From: Rhyacophila brunnea
Lineage: Eukaryota; Arthropoda; Insecta; Trichoptera; Rhyacophilidae
Direction of reading: 5' to 3'
Assembly (NCBI GenBank): GCA_022495005.1
Contig: JAGYXB010000372.1
Coordinates: forward strand, 1-64,000
Length of the DNA: 64,000 bases
Positions 44,100 to 56,930 of this stretch are shown here, one piece after another (within the stretch, counting starts at the first letter, position 1; each line of letters opens with the position of its first letter). The notes under the pieces were generated by a model, which saw only the letters and a list, made by a program, of their open reading frames with translations, was not told the DNA's origin and did no database searches. The position numbers and the translations under genes were made by a program.

Positions 44100-45410
44100 T
44101 TGATACAGGTTGATGATGATGATAATGAATAAGTGGACATGCAATTTTTTATTGTTATTTTTTAAATTTGGGACTGAAAAATTTCACTGAAAAATTTGTT
44201 CAGAGATAAAACAAACGATGTTCGCAATAAAATAACCCGGCGCAGATTGAATATCGTTCACCGAGTGGTTCACAATATTCAAGCGTCCTTCAGTTCGGCT
44301 CGCGGACCGAAATTCGAAACCAATGCGACTGTAAGGCGATTACCACTCCATGCAATTTGAGTGCATTTGAATGTAGTGGCTCAGTGTATTGATCAATTCT
44401 GCAATGCACCGGGTAGATAATTAGGTAGTGCTCGAGTCGCTCTTATGAGTGCATTCCACGACGGTGGATGATACATCCATCATGTCTGCACATTGGGCTT
44501 TGTGTACACATCTGTGCAATGTTGCTCGGCTGAATCACAATAATTACACATATTATGTTATGTTATGTTATCGTGATTGATTCGAACACAAACCAAATAC
44601 TTTGGCTAATGGGTTGAAATCCAATCTCGCTAACACGCAGTGGTCTCGGACGGTATTGTGAATATCGGAATATGCTGTCATTTATTGGATATCCTCTCGA
44701 TAATAACAAAAACGTAATAGTATAATTATTACCAATTTTAAAATTATTTCGGCCATTAAATATAATTCAAATATTTATAAAAAATTTAGAATAACTCATG
44801 GACTAAATGGTTTTTCCATGCGACTGCTCTGACGACAAACATATCAGCTCAGGATTATAGTAGGTACCTACAAATCCTTTTCCAAAGATGTTTTTGGCAT
44901 TCATCAACAGATGCTTACGGTTTCCATATTGAATCAAAGTAATTGTTATTAAATTTAATTCATGTAGGACGGTTGGACTTAGGTACTGCAAATTTTTGAC
45001 ATTCTTAATACCTATGAATATTATGTAGCAGTGGTATACGGTAACTTTTGCTAGTGAGAATGATGTGACTATTTAGTATTTTGTAACTGCGGACGTCCGA
45101 TCAAGTAGTATCGACAAGTTATTGGAGAACGGTAGCTTTGCTATTTATTCTAAAAATATGTATGTAATTTAATATAGAAGCAGTAAAATTGAGTAGAATT
45201 TACAATGAAATGTAACGAAAGATACTTCAGACTACATATTTTATTTTTTATGCTTTGCATCGCAGCATCTATGGATCGCACGCCACTGGCATGTAGTTAA
45301 GTTTAATTTTATTTATTATTTTTAGAAGGCAAGGCCCTTTCATTTAATTACATAACTTTTCGATACAGTTTTTTTAAGATTTGTCCTAATATTTTTATGG
45401 GGTTTGGTTG
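44100..45410. other. no gene recognised
   Basis: A TGATGATGATGATAAT word just past the mariner suggests it landed near a LINE tail. A moderately GC-rich patch at 44280-44520 is unexplained. I found no convincing coding sequence. Confidence 0.45.
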
Positions 45411-45418
45411 TGTATTAA

Positions 45419-45782
45419 GGCGGTACTTCAGTGAAACGGCATATAATTTTCAACTATAGGTGCGACGAAATTTTGAACTCGCTGGCAATCGGAGAGCGAA
45501 CGTCGAGCCGTGAACACGTCAATTTGTTTCGTGATGGCGACGGGAGTATTAATTCTTAAATCGTGTAAAGATTACTAAAAAACGATACCCATTTACTTTA
45601 AAAAGAAAACATGTCAATGAATATATTATTATTGTTTCTAATAGAACAATAAACAGAACATTAAATGGACGCATGTTGGATTTATATGACAAATTATATT
45701 TCGTTGGGCACGAGTCATTTTCACAATCCGCGCATCGCCTAGCCACGATCTTTTTAGACCATGCCTCAACTGAGGTATAGCC
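45419..45782. mobile_element. TTAA-flanked MITE, copy 2
   Basis: TTAA flanks both sides (45415-45418 and 45783-45786). The ends are GGCGGTACTTCAGTGAAACG and the inverse of GGCTATACCTCAGTTGAG. It is strongly similar to 6667-7044, including AGCCACGATCTTTTTAGACC. Confidence 0.88.
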
Positions 45783-46023
45783 TTAAAAATAAATTGTATT
45801 CTAAAAATATTGTATGTACATATTCAATATTGAATAAAAAAGCGTAGGTACCTATAAATAGTACAGACAGAAAATATAAAACAATATTAATTAACATCCG
45901 ATGGAGAATATGTAGACATGGTAAAAGTGGTGATTGTTGAATTTTCAGTTATTATAAAAATTAAACTTGTTGAAATAATGCGGCGCGGCGCGGTAGTGGT
46001 AAAAAGTGTTGTTAATACTAACT

Positions 46024-46835
46024 GTTACGCCGAATGTGCGAAATTGAATATTACATGAAATGGGCAAAATTTTGCCTAAATCATGAAAAATGCAAGCCCG
46101 TTGTCTTATTCATGAATTAGACAAAATATCTGGAGAGTGCGTGAAATCGGCAGTAATTTTTCTGCCTACTTCATGTCTTGGACAAATTAGATACTAGCGC
46201 TACGGTGGTATTTTTTGCAACTAAACTAAATGTGTGAAATGCTCGTGGATTGGTCAAAATATACGTATATTGTCTATGGTCGAAATAGGTGGTCGCGCTC
46301 CGGTGGTATTTTTTGCAACTAACCAAATTTGTGTCAAATGTCATTGATTTTAATATAAAAATATACCAATCAATAACTAAAATGACGTTCATGTCCATTT
46401 ACTATGCGCAAAAAAACTAGAACTATAATATGATAACGGATGAATTTTATTTAAAGGTATTTTCGCGATTTGATTCGTGCTTGGGTATCGTACATGCAAT
46501 GGTCGATTGTATTGACACTTGTTAGCTAACCTCAAAATGGACATTCAGTTGAATAATTCAGAATTTCAAAACCTAACCTAACCTAACCTAACCCAACCCA
46601 ACCTAACCTAATAATATTATATTATGTCCAATTATAACTAATAAAATCATCCGTATTAAATTTACTTTTTCTGCTGTCATGTTGACAGTTTAAGAATTCC
46701 ATGCCCTGGCGACTTCATGTACTCGGTAGAAAATTTACCTTATTCATGAATAAGGCAACAGGCTTGACTATTACATGAATTAGCCAAAATTTAGCCCATT
46801 TCATGTAATAGTCGATTTCGCACATTCGGTGTAAC
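46024..46835. mobile_element. long inverted-repeat element, copy 2
   Basis: The ends GTTACGCCGAATGTGCGAAA and GTTACACCGAATGTGCGAAA (inverse of right) start long imperfect arms. The flanks ACTAACT are identical 7-mers (46017-46023 and 46836-46842). The core contains a longer CCTAACC run at 46571-46612. No transposase was recognised. Confidence 0.83.
46570..46613. repeat. telomere-like CCTAA run
   Basis: Several CCTAA units (TTAGG on the other strand, the common insect telomere unit) with two CCCAA variants lie in the core of the 46024 element. Confidence 0.8.
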
Positions 46836-47589
46836 ACTAACTAATATATAATTATTGTGTATTCTAATCACCAAAAATAACAATTCTGTAGTTTACGATA
46901 TTGAAATCTAATGTATGTAGGTTGGTAGTAAAATAAAATTTTAATAATTAAATAGAAAATAAAATAATAGAATAAATATAAAAATAAATAATAAAATAAA
47001 TAGAAAGTCATTAATTATTCGGCCGTGAAGTAAGTAGGTACAAAGTACATAAAACAGTAAAATACTTTAATTGAAAATCGCCTTTTTAAGATTTGACGAG
47101 AGGTTTACGTTGCTAAGTACAAGGTAGGAAAAAACATTAAATATTTATGATTACCTAGAATGTTGTGCTCGGTAAAACAAGGGTTTCGTATGGAGTAATT
47201 TTTAATCTATGCTTAGGAAGGATTAAAAAACAAAAGCAGCGAAAGGTTAAGCCGTAAGCATAAAAAGCTTCAGTAAATCCTCAGATTTTTATAATCAACG
47301 TGTGCCTAATCGTCTTCTCTGAGTGAGCTACTAACAAAAATGTTTAGAATATTTTATAGCCAGCAATTAAACAGGTCAATATTTACTTGTATTCAAAGAA
47401 TGAGTATAATATATGATATAAAGAAAAATGATAATTTTCAAATGACTCTTGAGTTTTGGTTAGAGGATATCACAGATGATCAAATGTCTATCAAAAAAAC
47501 TAAATGACCCAAGTATAAAATTACTGTTTTTACTGCGATTTTTGATAATACGAATGTAGATTTTTTAATATTTCATACTCAAATGGAAA

Positions 47590-47815
47590 TAGTCTAAACA
47601 CATTCATCGAAGAAGAGATAATCGCTGGATAAATCTAGTGATTCCGTGGTACTTCATAAAGAGGTATAAAACGTCCAAAAGGTATACTATAAGTCGCTGG
47701 ATCGACGAAATAGAAATACATGGCAACGCAATGCACATAATCGGGAGGAATGGAATGAGCTTAGATAGCCTTTTATCCAACGGTGGATCGATACAGGCTG
47801 ATGATGATGACCGCT
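47590..47815 (+). pseudogene. LINE C-terminus and 3' tail
   Basis: The plus frame gives SRWIDEIEIHGNAM, a decayed version of the RWIDEI...R.EWRRL...FIQ.WID ending of an RTE-like LINE. It is followed by TCCAACGGTGGATCGATACA and a TGATGATGATGA tail. Confidence 0.7.
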
Positions 47816-48444
47816 GTTTTTCGTTTCTTCCAGCTTAAATTTTTACAGCAGAATGAAATGGCTATTGTGCCAGGGTCCGACGATCAAAACATTTTGAGAG
47901 CTTTCTGCCGCGCTCAGGCTTAAAGAGGGAAAATATGAAAATATAATAAACACATTCGACTGACTCGAAACACGCTCCGGATGAATAAATCATACGGTCG
48001 TCTTATGATAAAATATTCAATACACATCTGTAGACAAGTCGAGGGGGGAGGGGGGAGAATAGGGGGTGTTGTGCTAGCGGGACACGGGCGATAACTAAAA
48101 CCGAATACATATTTCATGTGCGCCACTGCCTCTTTATTCGGCGACTTCTCAAACGATGAGACGTAAGTTTCCATGAGTACAATATAAGAACATAAGTACA
48201 TTATACAATCCAGGAAAATCTATAACCATTTCTCTTGAGACAGATGCGAGTAGGCGTAGTTAACTCTAGAAAATCGTTTATGTCGAATGAATAATGTACT
48301 GGATTTCTTGACACATTGTTTAGATTTATTTATAAGTACCAACTATGTAATCGGAAAGAAAAAAAAATAACTGCAAAATATGGGGAAATTATACACCCGC
48401 AACGACAAACATCATTATGGTTTACGCAACTAACAATTTCACTA

Positions 48445-48535
48445 TTTTTACATTATAATCGATTGACGGATTGCAGAATGGCCGCCTCTGAGTCACAGGT
48501 TCGAATCTGACTTTTGGCAAAGTTATATGTTTTCT
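48445..48535 (+). repeat. tRNA-like sequence related to SINE family 1
   Basis: GGCCGCCTCTGAGTCACAGG leads into GTTCGAATCTGACTTTTGGC, parallel to the family-1 head but diverged. No body or tail follows. Confidence 0.5.
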
Positions 48536-49806
48536 TTCAATATCTGTCGGTATCCAGAGCACGGACCATATAAGATTATGAGTATTACCAAGAATCTTAT
48601 TTGGTAAGCGGCTAAGATACAAATCGGTAGAAGAGGTAGTAAAGGTAAATCTGGTATACAGTTTTATTTTATTATTTGTAAGTAGGTATACCGATACCGA
48701 TAAGTATATAGATTCAATAATAATCGAATTCTTCGCCGTATCGTGCCAACTTCAATCTGGTATAATATTACCTATATACCTACTCATACCTACTGACAGT
48801 TGGCGCCCTGAAAATATGCTCTAATTTACTTATACTATACCTTTTTCTTGATGGATTTGGATAGATATTGAGGGTATTAAATAAGAGGAAAAGACATAAT
48901 TTATTAAAGCTTCTAATTATTCGGTAAGTATAAATATTCAAAAACAGGAAGTATCTTAATAAAAGTATTTTATTAAACTTTGGGAATAATTTAAAATCAG
49001 CAGCAAGTAAAAAAATGCTCAATGGTAAGTATTCAAATAATATATGAGAAAGTATACAATTGTTTACTTGTCAAATTATCTTAATAATAAGGATATATGT
49101 TTTATCTACTGACACGCGTATTTCAAATAATGATTTTTTAATACTATTACTTGCTCAAACATTATTTTACCCTCCACATTATAACTGGCGTCCTTATTCT
49201 GACACTCTGAAATAAATACTTACCAATGATTAAAAATTCTGACACTTGAAATTTAAAAACTTTTCAAAATTGTCTATAAATACTTACTTCAAAAATACAC
49301 GCTATTTATTAACAGGACAGGTGGATAAAGGTGTTTTCGGAAGTTATTGATGATGATGACTTTATTGATCTCACTAGACTTAAACGTTATAATTTTATTA
49401 CTAACTGATGGAATAATAAATCATTTTGTATTATTTGTGGTGCCTAATTCAAACACATTATCGCATTTAAATTATTCTACACAATCGCCTAATATTATGC
49501 CATCGATACGCTCCAACACGAAGGGCGCACTTAAGCATCCATTGTTTGGAGATATCTTAAGTTTTAGGAAGATTAGTTATTAGCACGTTATTATGTGTTT
49601 GTTAGCCATTCGTTCAACCTCTTGAGTCAGTCCCCTGTTTCAAATACAAATTTTTATTAAAAAAGAAGGTGCGAATTTTACTAATCAAGCGGAAGTACAC
49701 CATTTAACTTCTTCACTTGTCGCGAATGTACTTTTTTTCACTAACTCCTGAGAAGATTTGCAAGAAAAATGAGAAATTTTCGTTAGCTATCTTTCCAACC
49801 AAGAAA

Positions 49807-49905
49807 GATTCGAACTTAACATCTTTTCACTGTCCTGGTGATTCATCTTGTGTCTTGAGATATCGGTCCGCCTTTGAAAGTGAAAAGATGTGAGGTTCGA
49901 GCTCC
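49807..49905. repeat. palindrome with B-box-like arms
   Basis: The left GATTCGAACTTAACATCTTT is mirrored by the right AAAGATGTGAGGTTCGAGC. Both arms carry a tRNA B-box-like GGTTCGA or its inverse. Confidence 0.6.
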
Positions 49906-50039
49906 ACTTTGTCTACTCCCTGTTTTGGTAGGTATAAATTATTATGTTTTCTGCGGTATTTCAAAATATGTACTTTCAAAGAGAAGAATTTAGCATTCTT
50001 AAACATTGTGTACCTACCTATATTCAATGTTGAGTAAAA

Positions 50040-51580
50040 AAAAATGTAAGTTTTTACCAGAGGAGAACGGGACGTTCTGCTACGATACTATGACCCTACC
50101 ACAGGCGTACTAGTTTAATATGATTACTGCGTGAATGTTCTACCTGGATTTCCCTACATTTATTATATCGAAATATAGCTAGGTACCTTACTGCTATATA
50201 TAGAGCTGCATTCGTCAACATATTTATAATGTTGGTGGCTACTCCATCCCTACAATGCAGAAAATTTTAAATAACATATTACTATTACCGACGTCGTAAG
50301 GGAGGCAGACTCACTTAACTTTAAAAAACTGCAATCGGGTGAAAACCCGTTGGCTCCTTAGCCCGTTGGCTCCAAATTCAGTCATAGGAAATCCGTGGTC
50401 CGCGGGCCACGTCTGGTTTCATGTACTGCATGTTTTTAATTATATAATTAATTTGCATTGCCTTTTTTAAAATTGATATTGTTAATATTGACGTCGCGCA
50501 GCTCATTTTTCAGGCAATAATCTTGACCCGTGGATAAACCTAAAAAGTTCTTAATAATAAGATTTAGAACTATTACATAGAACCAAATGTCGTCACACTA
50601 TTAGTATTTGTTAATCACCTTTTTATAGGTACACCTCCTCCCCTAACCCCTTCATCACACATGTGACATCATCACATTACATCAGACCCCCTCCACAGAG
50701 GTCATATGTGGACGACCCCATAAGTTTGTATCATTGACAATGGTTGCAAAATGTTGATTGAGCACGCATGTACGTGTTGAAAAGCTTTTTTCACATTTTC
50801 ATTCACTTCAAATTTGATCACTCACCGTTCGTCATGATAAATAATTGATATGCCACAAACAACGACAAAAAACCTTTTGTTTACGAATATTATGATTTAT
50901 TGTTTTACCATCGGTTGAAGAAAATGTCCGCGACATAAAGTTGTCACAAGTTGGAAAAATCGCAGCGTGATAAAATCGTTTAAATAAACGCCCGCGGGAA
51001 TACAGATTGGGACATAAAGCAAAGAAAAGGGTCAGACACAAACACGTCCGGAGAAATATGCAAAAAATAAATATATAAAATAACATCGCAAGAGAGGAAA
51101 ACATCCCAAGAATGCCGAGGCGCTGACATTGTTACGATGAAGATTTTATTTATCTTCGGCAAAAAAATGCTATAAATTATATTTATTTAATCAACATGAA
51201 AATTATATACTTATAAAAATGTTTTTTTTTTCGGAATTAAAAAGTTCTTGCAGTCAATAATATAAAAATAGACTAATTAGACCCTAACCTATTCTATTGG
51301 GTCCTGTAGATCACTTTGAAAGCACGTTTCCTTGCTCTCACGTGACATGATTTTATATGACTTTTTAATATGCACCCATTAATTATCTATAATAATATGG
51401 TCTCTGTTATAAGTATTCACAATCACCACAGTCTCCTTGTGTCAGGTATCTATAACATATGCTGCGAGATTAATCCTAGAGACGTAGAAATTTCACTGAT
51501 GCGTTATGTATTCAGTTCTTCACTTTGTTGAACATACATAATTATAAAACACTTATGAGAAATTAATAATCACTAATAAA
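50040..51580. other. no gene recognised
   Basis: This is AT-rich and non-repetitive as far as I can read. The ORFs at 50832-51162 on the minus strand lack recognisable motifs. Confidence 0.45.
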
Positions 51581-51589
51581 AATATGACA

Positions 51590-51662
51590 CTCAGCAGGAT
51601 TTGAATGTGCGCCCTCCCGGAATTCATGCCCATGTGCCGTGGCCACTAAGCTGCATGTGTCC
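51590..51662 (-). repeat. tRNA-like relic
   Basis: The minus strand reads GCAGCTTAGTGGCCACGGCA then CATTCAAATCCTGCTGAGTG, with A-box- and B-box-like elements at tRNA spacing but a mutated B box. Confidence 0.5.
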
Positions 51663-51844
51663 AATCTAATTGTGACGAAGTTAAGTAGTGTTTTTACAAT
51701 ACTCTCGAAGCACTTTCAAAATTGCGTTACTTTTTGAGAGTCGGCTTTTGTATTTTAAATGAAAGTATTATAATTAACTTAATTACTAACCGGTATCAGG
51801 ATCACTCCATTTTTTTTGCTATAACGTACTTGCACTTGCTAATA

Positions 51845-51985
51845 ATTAATAAACTATAGGTTCAAACCCCACTGGGTGTCGTATTTAATTCAAAAAGATT
51901 TAACAGAAGTGTTTTCAAATTATGTGCTCAATAAAAGAATGTTACATTCTTAAATCTTGTAAATTATTCGTGGAATAAAAGAATT
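51845..51985 (+). repeat. tRNA-bearing repeat family 2, partial
   Basis: It contains GGTTCAAACCCCACTGGGTG, TCGTATTTAATTCAAAAAGA, the AAGAATGTTACATTCTT palindrome and CTTGTAAATTATTCGTGGAA. The order (3' end, palindrome, then 5' end words) suggests a head-to-tail junction of two units. Confidence 0.6.
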
Positions 51986-52091
51986 GTTTTTTACTTAGTA
52001 TTTGTATGTAAACATCTTGAAATAATAACTTATAATGTACACAATGCTTTAAAAATTTAAAAAATAATATTATTACTACATTGCACTACAG

Positions 52092-53068
52092 CAGGGGCGG
52101 GCAAACTTTTTGGATGGAGGGCCAAATTCAAGAATTCAAAATGAGCGGCGGGCCGCAAGTAAAACACCATTTTTAGATATACACTATTTATTATCACGAA
52201 ATATAAACATTACAAAAAAATTAATGAGAAGAATGAAAGTGTTGTACATTTTTTCAAATTCAGGTGTTAATTTTGTGGTTGATATTTTCAAAACTGCTTG
52301 TAAATGGGCATCGGAGATATTTGATCGTAAAGATTTTTTATTGAGGTTCATGATCGAAAATGTTTGTTCACATATATAGGTTGATCCAAAAACAACGAAC
52401 ATTTTTCTTGCATAATCTTTAAGATGTTCGAATTTGTCTGAATTAAGGGCATTTTAAAATTTGGATATATCTTCACGACGATGCAATTCTCTTAAATCAG
52501 TGTCACACTGCAGACCAATAATCTCAAGTTGTAGCTCTATCAGTACACTATCAATATCTATTGAAAATGGATCGCGTACTGTTGCTAAACTTGTCTCAAT
52601 TTTTCGGAAGTCACCAAATCTTTGTAAAAAATCGTCATTCAGAGCCTTAATAATTTTACCATATTCTTCAAATTTATATTCTGGTATATTCGGCAACTTC
52701 AAAGTAGGAAAGTGGTCCACGTTCTTATTCGATATTTGTCGAAGGAAAAACTTGAGTTTTAATTGAAATCCATTCAAACTCTTCACCATATCGTGGGCGT
52801 ATATTTTTTTTCCTTGCAACGCAGAGTTAAGAGTATTTAAATGTGTCACGATGTTCAACATAGAAAATAGTGGTTGCATAGTGTGAGACGAGACGCAAGG
52901 AAGGCGTACTGAGATAATACATTAACGAAACAACAAACTCTTCAAATTTTAATCTATTGTCAATATTTTTTTTAAAAAATATAAAAAAAGTTATTCGTAA
53001 TCAGAAGTACAATTAATGATGGCGGGCCGCAAGAAAATACCCGGCGGGCCGCAGTTTGCCCTCCCCTG
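52092..53068 (-). mobile_element. hAT element, internally deleted, perfect TSD
   Basis: The ends CAGGGGCGGGCAAACT and CAGGGGAGGGCAAACT (inverse of right) are flanked by identical CACTACAG 8-mers (52084-52091 and 53069-53076). At 977 bp it lacks most of the transposase but keeps the C-terminal coding part. Confidence 0.93.
52184..52879 (-). pseudogene. hAT transposase C-terminal fragment (GTF2IRD2-like)
   Basis: The frame from 52879 reads MQPLFSMLNIVTHLNTLNSA, then FRKIETSLATVRDPFSIDID. After a single in-frame TAA at 52454-52456 it continues in the same frame with FGSTYICEQTFSIMNLNKKS and LRSNISDAHLQAVLKIS. The latter is the hAT C-terminal dimerisation region, most like the hAT transposases related to vertebrate GTF2IRD2. 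The DNA-binding N-terminus and most of the catalytic core are deleted, so no activity is possible. Confidence 0.87.
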
Positions 53069-53089
53069 CACTACAGGCTTGATTTGGGT

Positions 53090-53285
53090 TCTTGCAGCCT
53101 CTAACATCGTTATTCACAATCCTCTCTTATTTTCGTTGTATTTCTTGTTGAATACAAATCTGAAGGTCTTTTTCTACTCCGTCCAGCCACCAGAGTTTTG
53201 GGCTCTATGTGTTTCCTCATCCCTTCGGCTTTGTTGTCATTATGTAATTCGACGACAATGCATCGTTGATTCTTTTTACGTGTCC
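53090..53285 (-). pseudogene. LINE 3' end remnant
   Basis: The minus strand gives PKLWWLDGVEKDLQ, the RLRWLDGVEKDLR word of a common insect LINE C-terminus, with shifts on both sides. It is similar to 57730-57780. Confidence 0.6.
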
Positions 53286-53299
53286 CGTGTTAAAATTCG

Positions 53300-54560
53300 G
53301 TGAATCTAATATAATATGAATTATAAATTCTACGTAATGGATCCATTATGTATTATGAAAATAAAATGCTCTCAAGAAGCTTTAATAAAATAATAATTCC
53401 ATAAAACATTATTCATGAATTTCATTAAAGAGTTTATAAGAAATAAAATTCACTAACAGTGTATTACATTTTCCAAGAATTTGTAATAATGAATAACAGT
53501 GTACAATATTAGAATTTTTAATAACAAACTATTTAGTTTAGATACATTTTTGATGAAGCAAATCATCTCGCCCGGTCTAACTCGTTGTAAGGATAATATT
53601 GTGCAATGTTAATAAATAGACTAATTTCAATAATTGATAACATATTGCAATGTTCTACTAAAGAGAGATCAAAACTATACAGTTTCGTGATAATTGATTA
53701 AAAAAAATGTTATTACAATTAATTGGATACGGGCTGACAAAATACGTAAGTAACCCTAATAAATCATGAGTAATCCAGTATTGGAGGTTGTATCCTCAAT
53801 TGTAGTAAAATAAATAAGAATGTACCTATGTACCTATACATCGTTAAGCTAAATAAGTGTAAAATTTAATATTTCAAGTCATAGAATGGAGATAATTTAT
53901 TTTAGAAATAAAACATAATAATATGTACTAATACACTATAGATCAGTGGCGAAGTACTTCTGTTAGAGGGTGGTAACCAATTCAAAACAGAAAATATAGT
54001 AGATAGGTAGTTACAGACATACAGAAACTAAACCTGGTACTGACTAGGTACCTAATAGGTGTGTATACATAATAGGTTAAACATAATTAAGTATAATAAA
54101 TTAATGGTATAACTTTTAACAATGATATTGATAAACACATCACAGATACGACAACGGAATATATGATATTTCAAAAGCCTACCAGAAATATAAAATTGTG
54201 TAGGTACTTATAATATAAAAACACACAAACACGGGATCAATCGGTTTGAAAATATCAAGGAAATCCAGTATTTCAGGGCGCAGTACACTTTGTTATGTTT
54301 GTATTTAATTTATCGCAGTATAATTAGTCTCTTTGAAAGCTATCGCCAAGCCGTTCGCATTTTTCTAGCACCAGACGTCACCACCTCTATACGCGTGATT
54401 TGAAATTTAAATTAAAGAAAAGAAAAAATCTAAGCCCTCGATAGATGTAGTAAATAAACAGGTGGAATGCATTTATATACAGAAATGATATAAAATAGTT
54501 AATCATGAAATTTAAGCTCATCCGAGAGCCGTTAACGCCGAGAATGTAATCGTGCTATTT
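53300..54560. other. no gene recognised
   Basis: This is AT-rich. A CAGTGGCGAAGTACTTCTGT word at 53945 with GAGGGTGG looks like a hAT-type end, but its partner is unclear. Confidence 0.4.
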
Positions 54561-54730
54561 TTTCATGACAGTTGATTCGTCGCACTACTCTATGAGAGTC
54601 AATACAAATGGAATACTAAAGTTGCCTTATTTTCAATCGATTTATACTCCGTGTTTGTATTCCATAGATTCCAACGAACATAATTTAATTAAGGTGTCAC
54701 TGTTTGCTTGCGGTGTGTCTAATATCACCC

Positions 54731-54893
54731 AAGTAGACATATTGTTTTTCAATTTGTGTACGCGTCATAGTATGGACATAATAGGCTGAGCAAGTAGCTG
54801 ACATCCATTTTTCGTAAAAACAAAATAATATGTTAATACAAACTTCCACCCTGTGAAGGCTCTTATGAATTTATTAAGATCGGACATGGTCAG
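54731..54893 (+). repeat. SINE family 1, body and tail only
   Basis: ATTGTTTTTCAATTTGTGTA to GATCGGACATGGTCAG matches the SINE body with more divergence than other copies. The tRNA-like head is missing. Confidence 0.8.
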
Positions 54894-54899
54894 AAGTGC

Positions 54900-56920
54900 C
54901 TAATTTAGAGATTTAGCCTAAAGAAGCGTTATGAAATAATTTCTTTACAGATAGATAAAATATATGTTTATCACAGTCTTCGCTACAGACAGACGGGTAC
55001 CTACCTAGATATTACTGGTTTTATACTTGCGTATCTTTATCAACAAGTGAGTAGGTTGTGGAAAGTTAAAGCATGCGAAAGGTATTATCATGTTGGGCGG
55101 TTTGTATGCCGTTTCGCAATTAAAAGTTCAAGACGAGATGAGGCTTGTAGCGCAGAATTCTCTGGGAACTTGCAACGGGAATCGTTGAGGTAGGTACCTA
55201 CTTAATGACGCGAGCCTCATTTTCATACAAATTATCTCACCACAGCAATATAACCAATGTTTATACCGGGAAGCGTATTGCCAAAATCTATTTTTATACC
55301 AACGCGACAGGGGAGTTTTCTTGACTGTGTAGAATAATAGAGATGTTTTTGGCGCGCGCATTAATATACTGCTCATACTGAGTGCAATGCCAAAACCTAC
55401 GTATCCACCAGCGGTAAGACGGAGACTTTTTTTCTTAAAATGCTTACATATACCGTACAGGGATGGAGTCTAATTGATAATATATGAATATAATTTATCT
55501 TAATACAATCATTATAGAATATTAAATAATATGTAGGTATTCTTCTATTATTTAATCTTTATATGCATGAATAATTAAAAAATATTTTAAGTAGGTACCT
55601 ATTTACGATACACACATAAATGTATATTATAATGCATATACCTACAAGTTACACTTACTACATAAACTATTACAATAATCAATAATTGCATCATATGTGG
55701 GAGTTAAATAATATAAGTGGTAGGTATCGCTAAAATAATATATAAACCTGGAGAATTAAAATAAAAATAGATACAATATGTGTTTGCTATTATAAAATTT
55801 TAAAACCTTTGATTATACTAAAAAAGCATTTATTATGAAAGATTTTTGACATCAACAAATTGTGTAAACATGAGCTACAGGTAGCTATTTGGAGGTAAAT
55901 GGCACCCAGACATAATTTGGAACCTATACCAGTACGGATTTCAGAAACATTTTAGGAACAAAAATCTCCACTTTTTCACTGCTTACAAATGAGTATGATT
56001 TTGCACTACATTCAGTATGGGCAACGTTGAAATTTTCTCGTCTAAATCAACGGCGATAATATTATAGTCGTGAGAACTCCGCTATCTTTCTGGGGAATAT
56101 GTAAGTTTTGGCAATACACTACCGGGAACCTTAGTTCTTTAATTTCCATTTTTACTAGCACGCCAAGGCGGAAAACATTGGAAGTTTATCAAAAAACTCG
56201 AATGATTTACATTACCTTTTTATATTATATATAACAGACAAATATAAGATAAATGGATTACATGGAGTGACGATACAATAAGTAATTTTAATTTTCAGTA
56301 CATTCAGCCGTAGTGACAAACTTTTCAGAGGAACAGTTATTTTATGGAATAAAATTCTGTTTTCATAATCATATTCGTTAATTACTCATAATATGCGGAG
56401 CTTAAAAGGAATAATATGCGAAATGTTGGGTGGCTTAGTGCCTGTTCTGTCATAGTAAATGCAAATTCCTCATATAATATTTGACTTTATCCAGTTTTGT
56501 TGATTCTAATTCAGACTTTTTTGCATGCGCATTATTATTCCGGTGCATAATGAAAAACAGCAACATATAAGTATGTTGTAGTTAATTCTATAAACACACG
56601 GATAAGTGTAAAACAAAAATCGGAAACGCAATTAATTTTAGTGCAAAACCAAGCTAGTATCTATAATATTATAATATTTATTTATACCAAACTAAATATT
56701 TTGAAAAATATGTGGCAGGTTTCACAATAAACGTATAAAAAACACAGTGCACCGATAGGTAGGTACTTACGGTCTCCCATTTGGTATAATTTATTTAACT
56801 TGGAATGAATTTAAAGAGACAAAACATTAATATTATTTAATATGGTAATAGATTAATATTAATTTGTTATTATTATTTCTAGTTATCCATCTGATCACTG
56901 TTGTTGACATCGTTACAAGT
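54900..56920. other. no gene recognised
   Basis: AT-rich with scattered GGTACCTA words. No coding exon, repeat terminus or RNA gene could be supported. Confidence 0.45.
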
Positions 56921-56930
56921 GTGGTATGTG

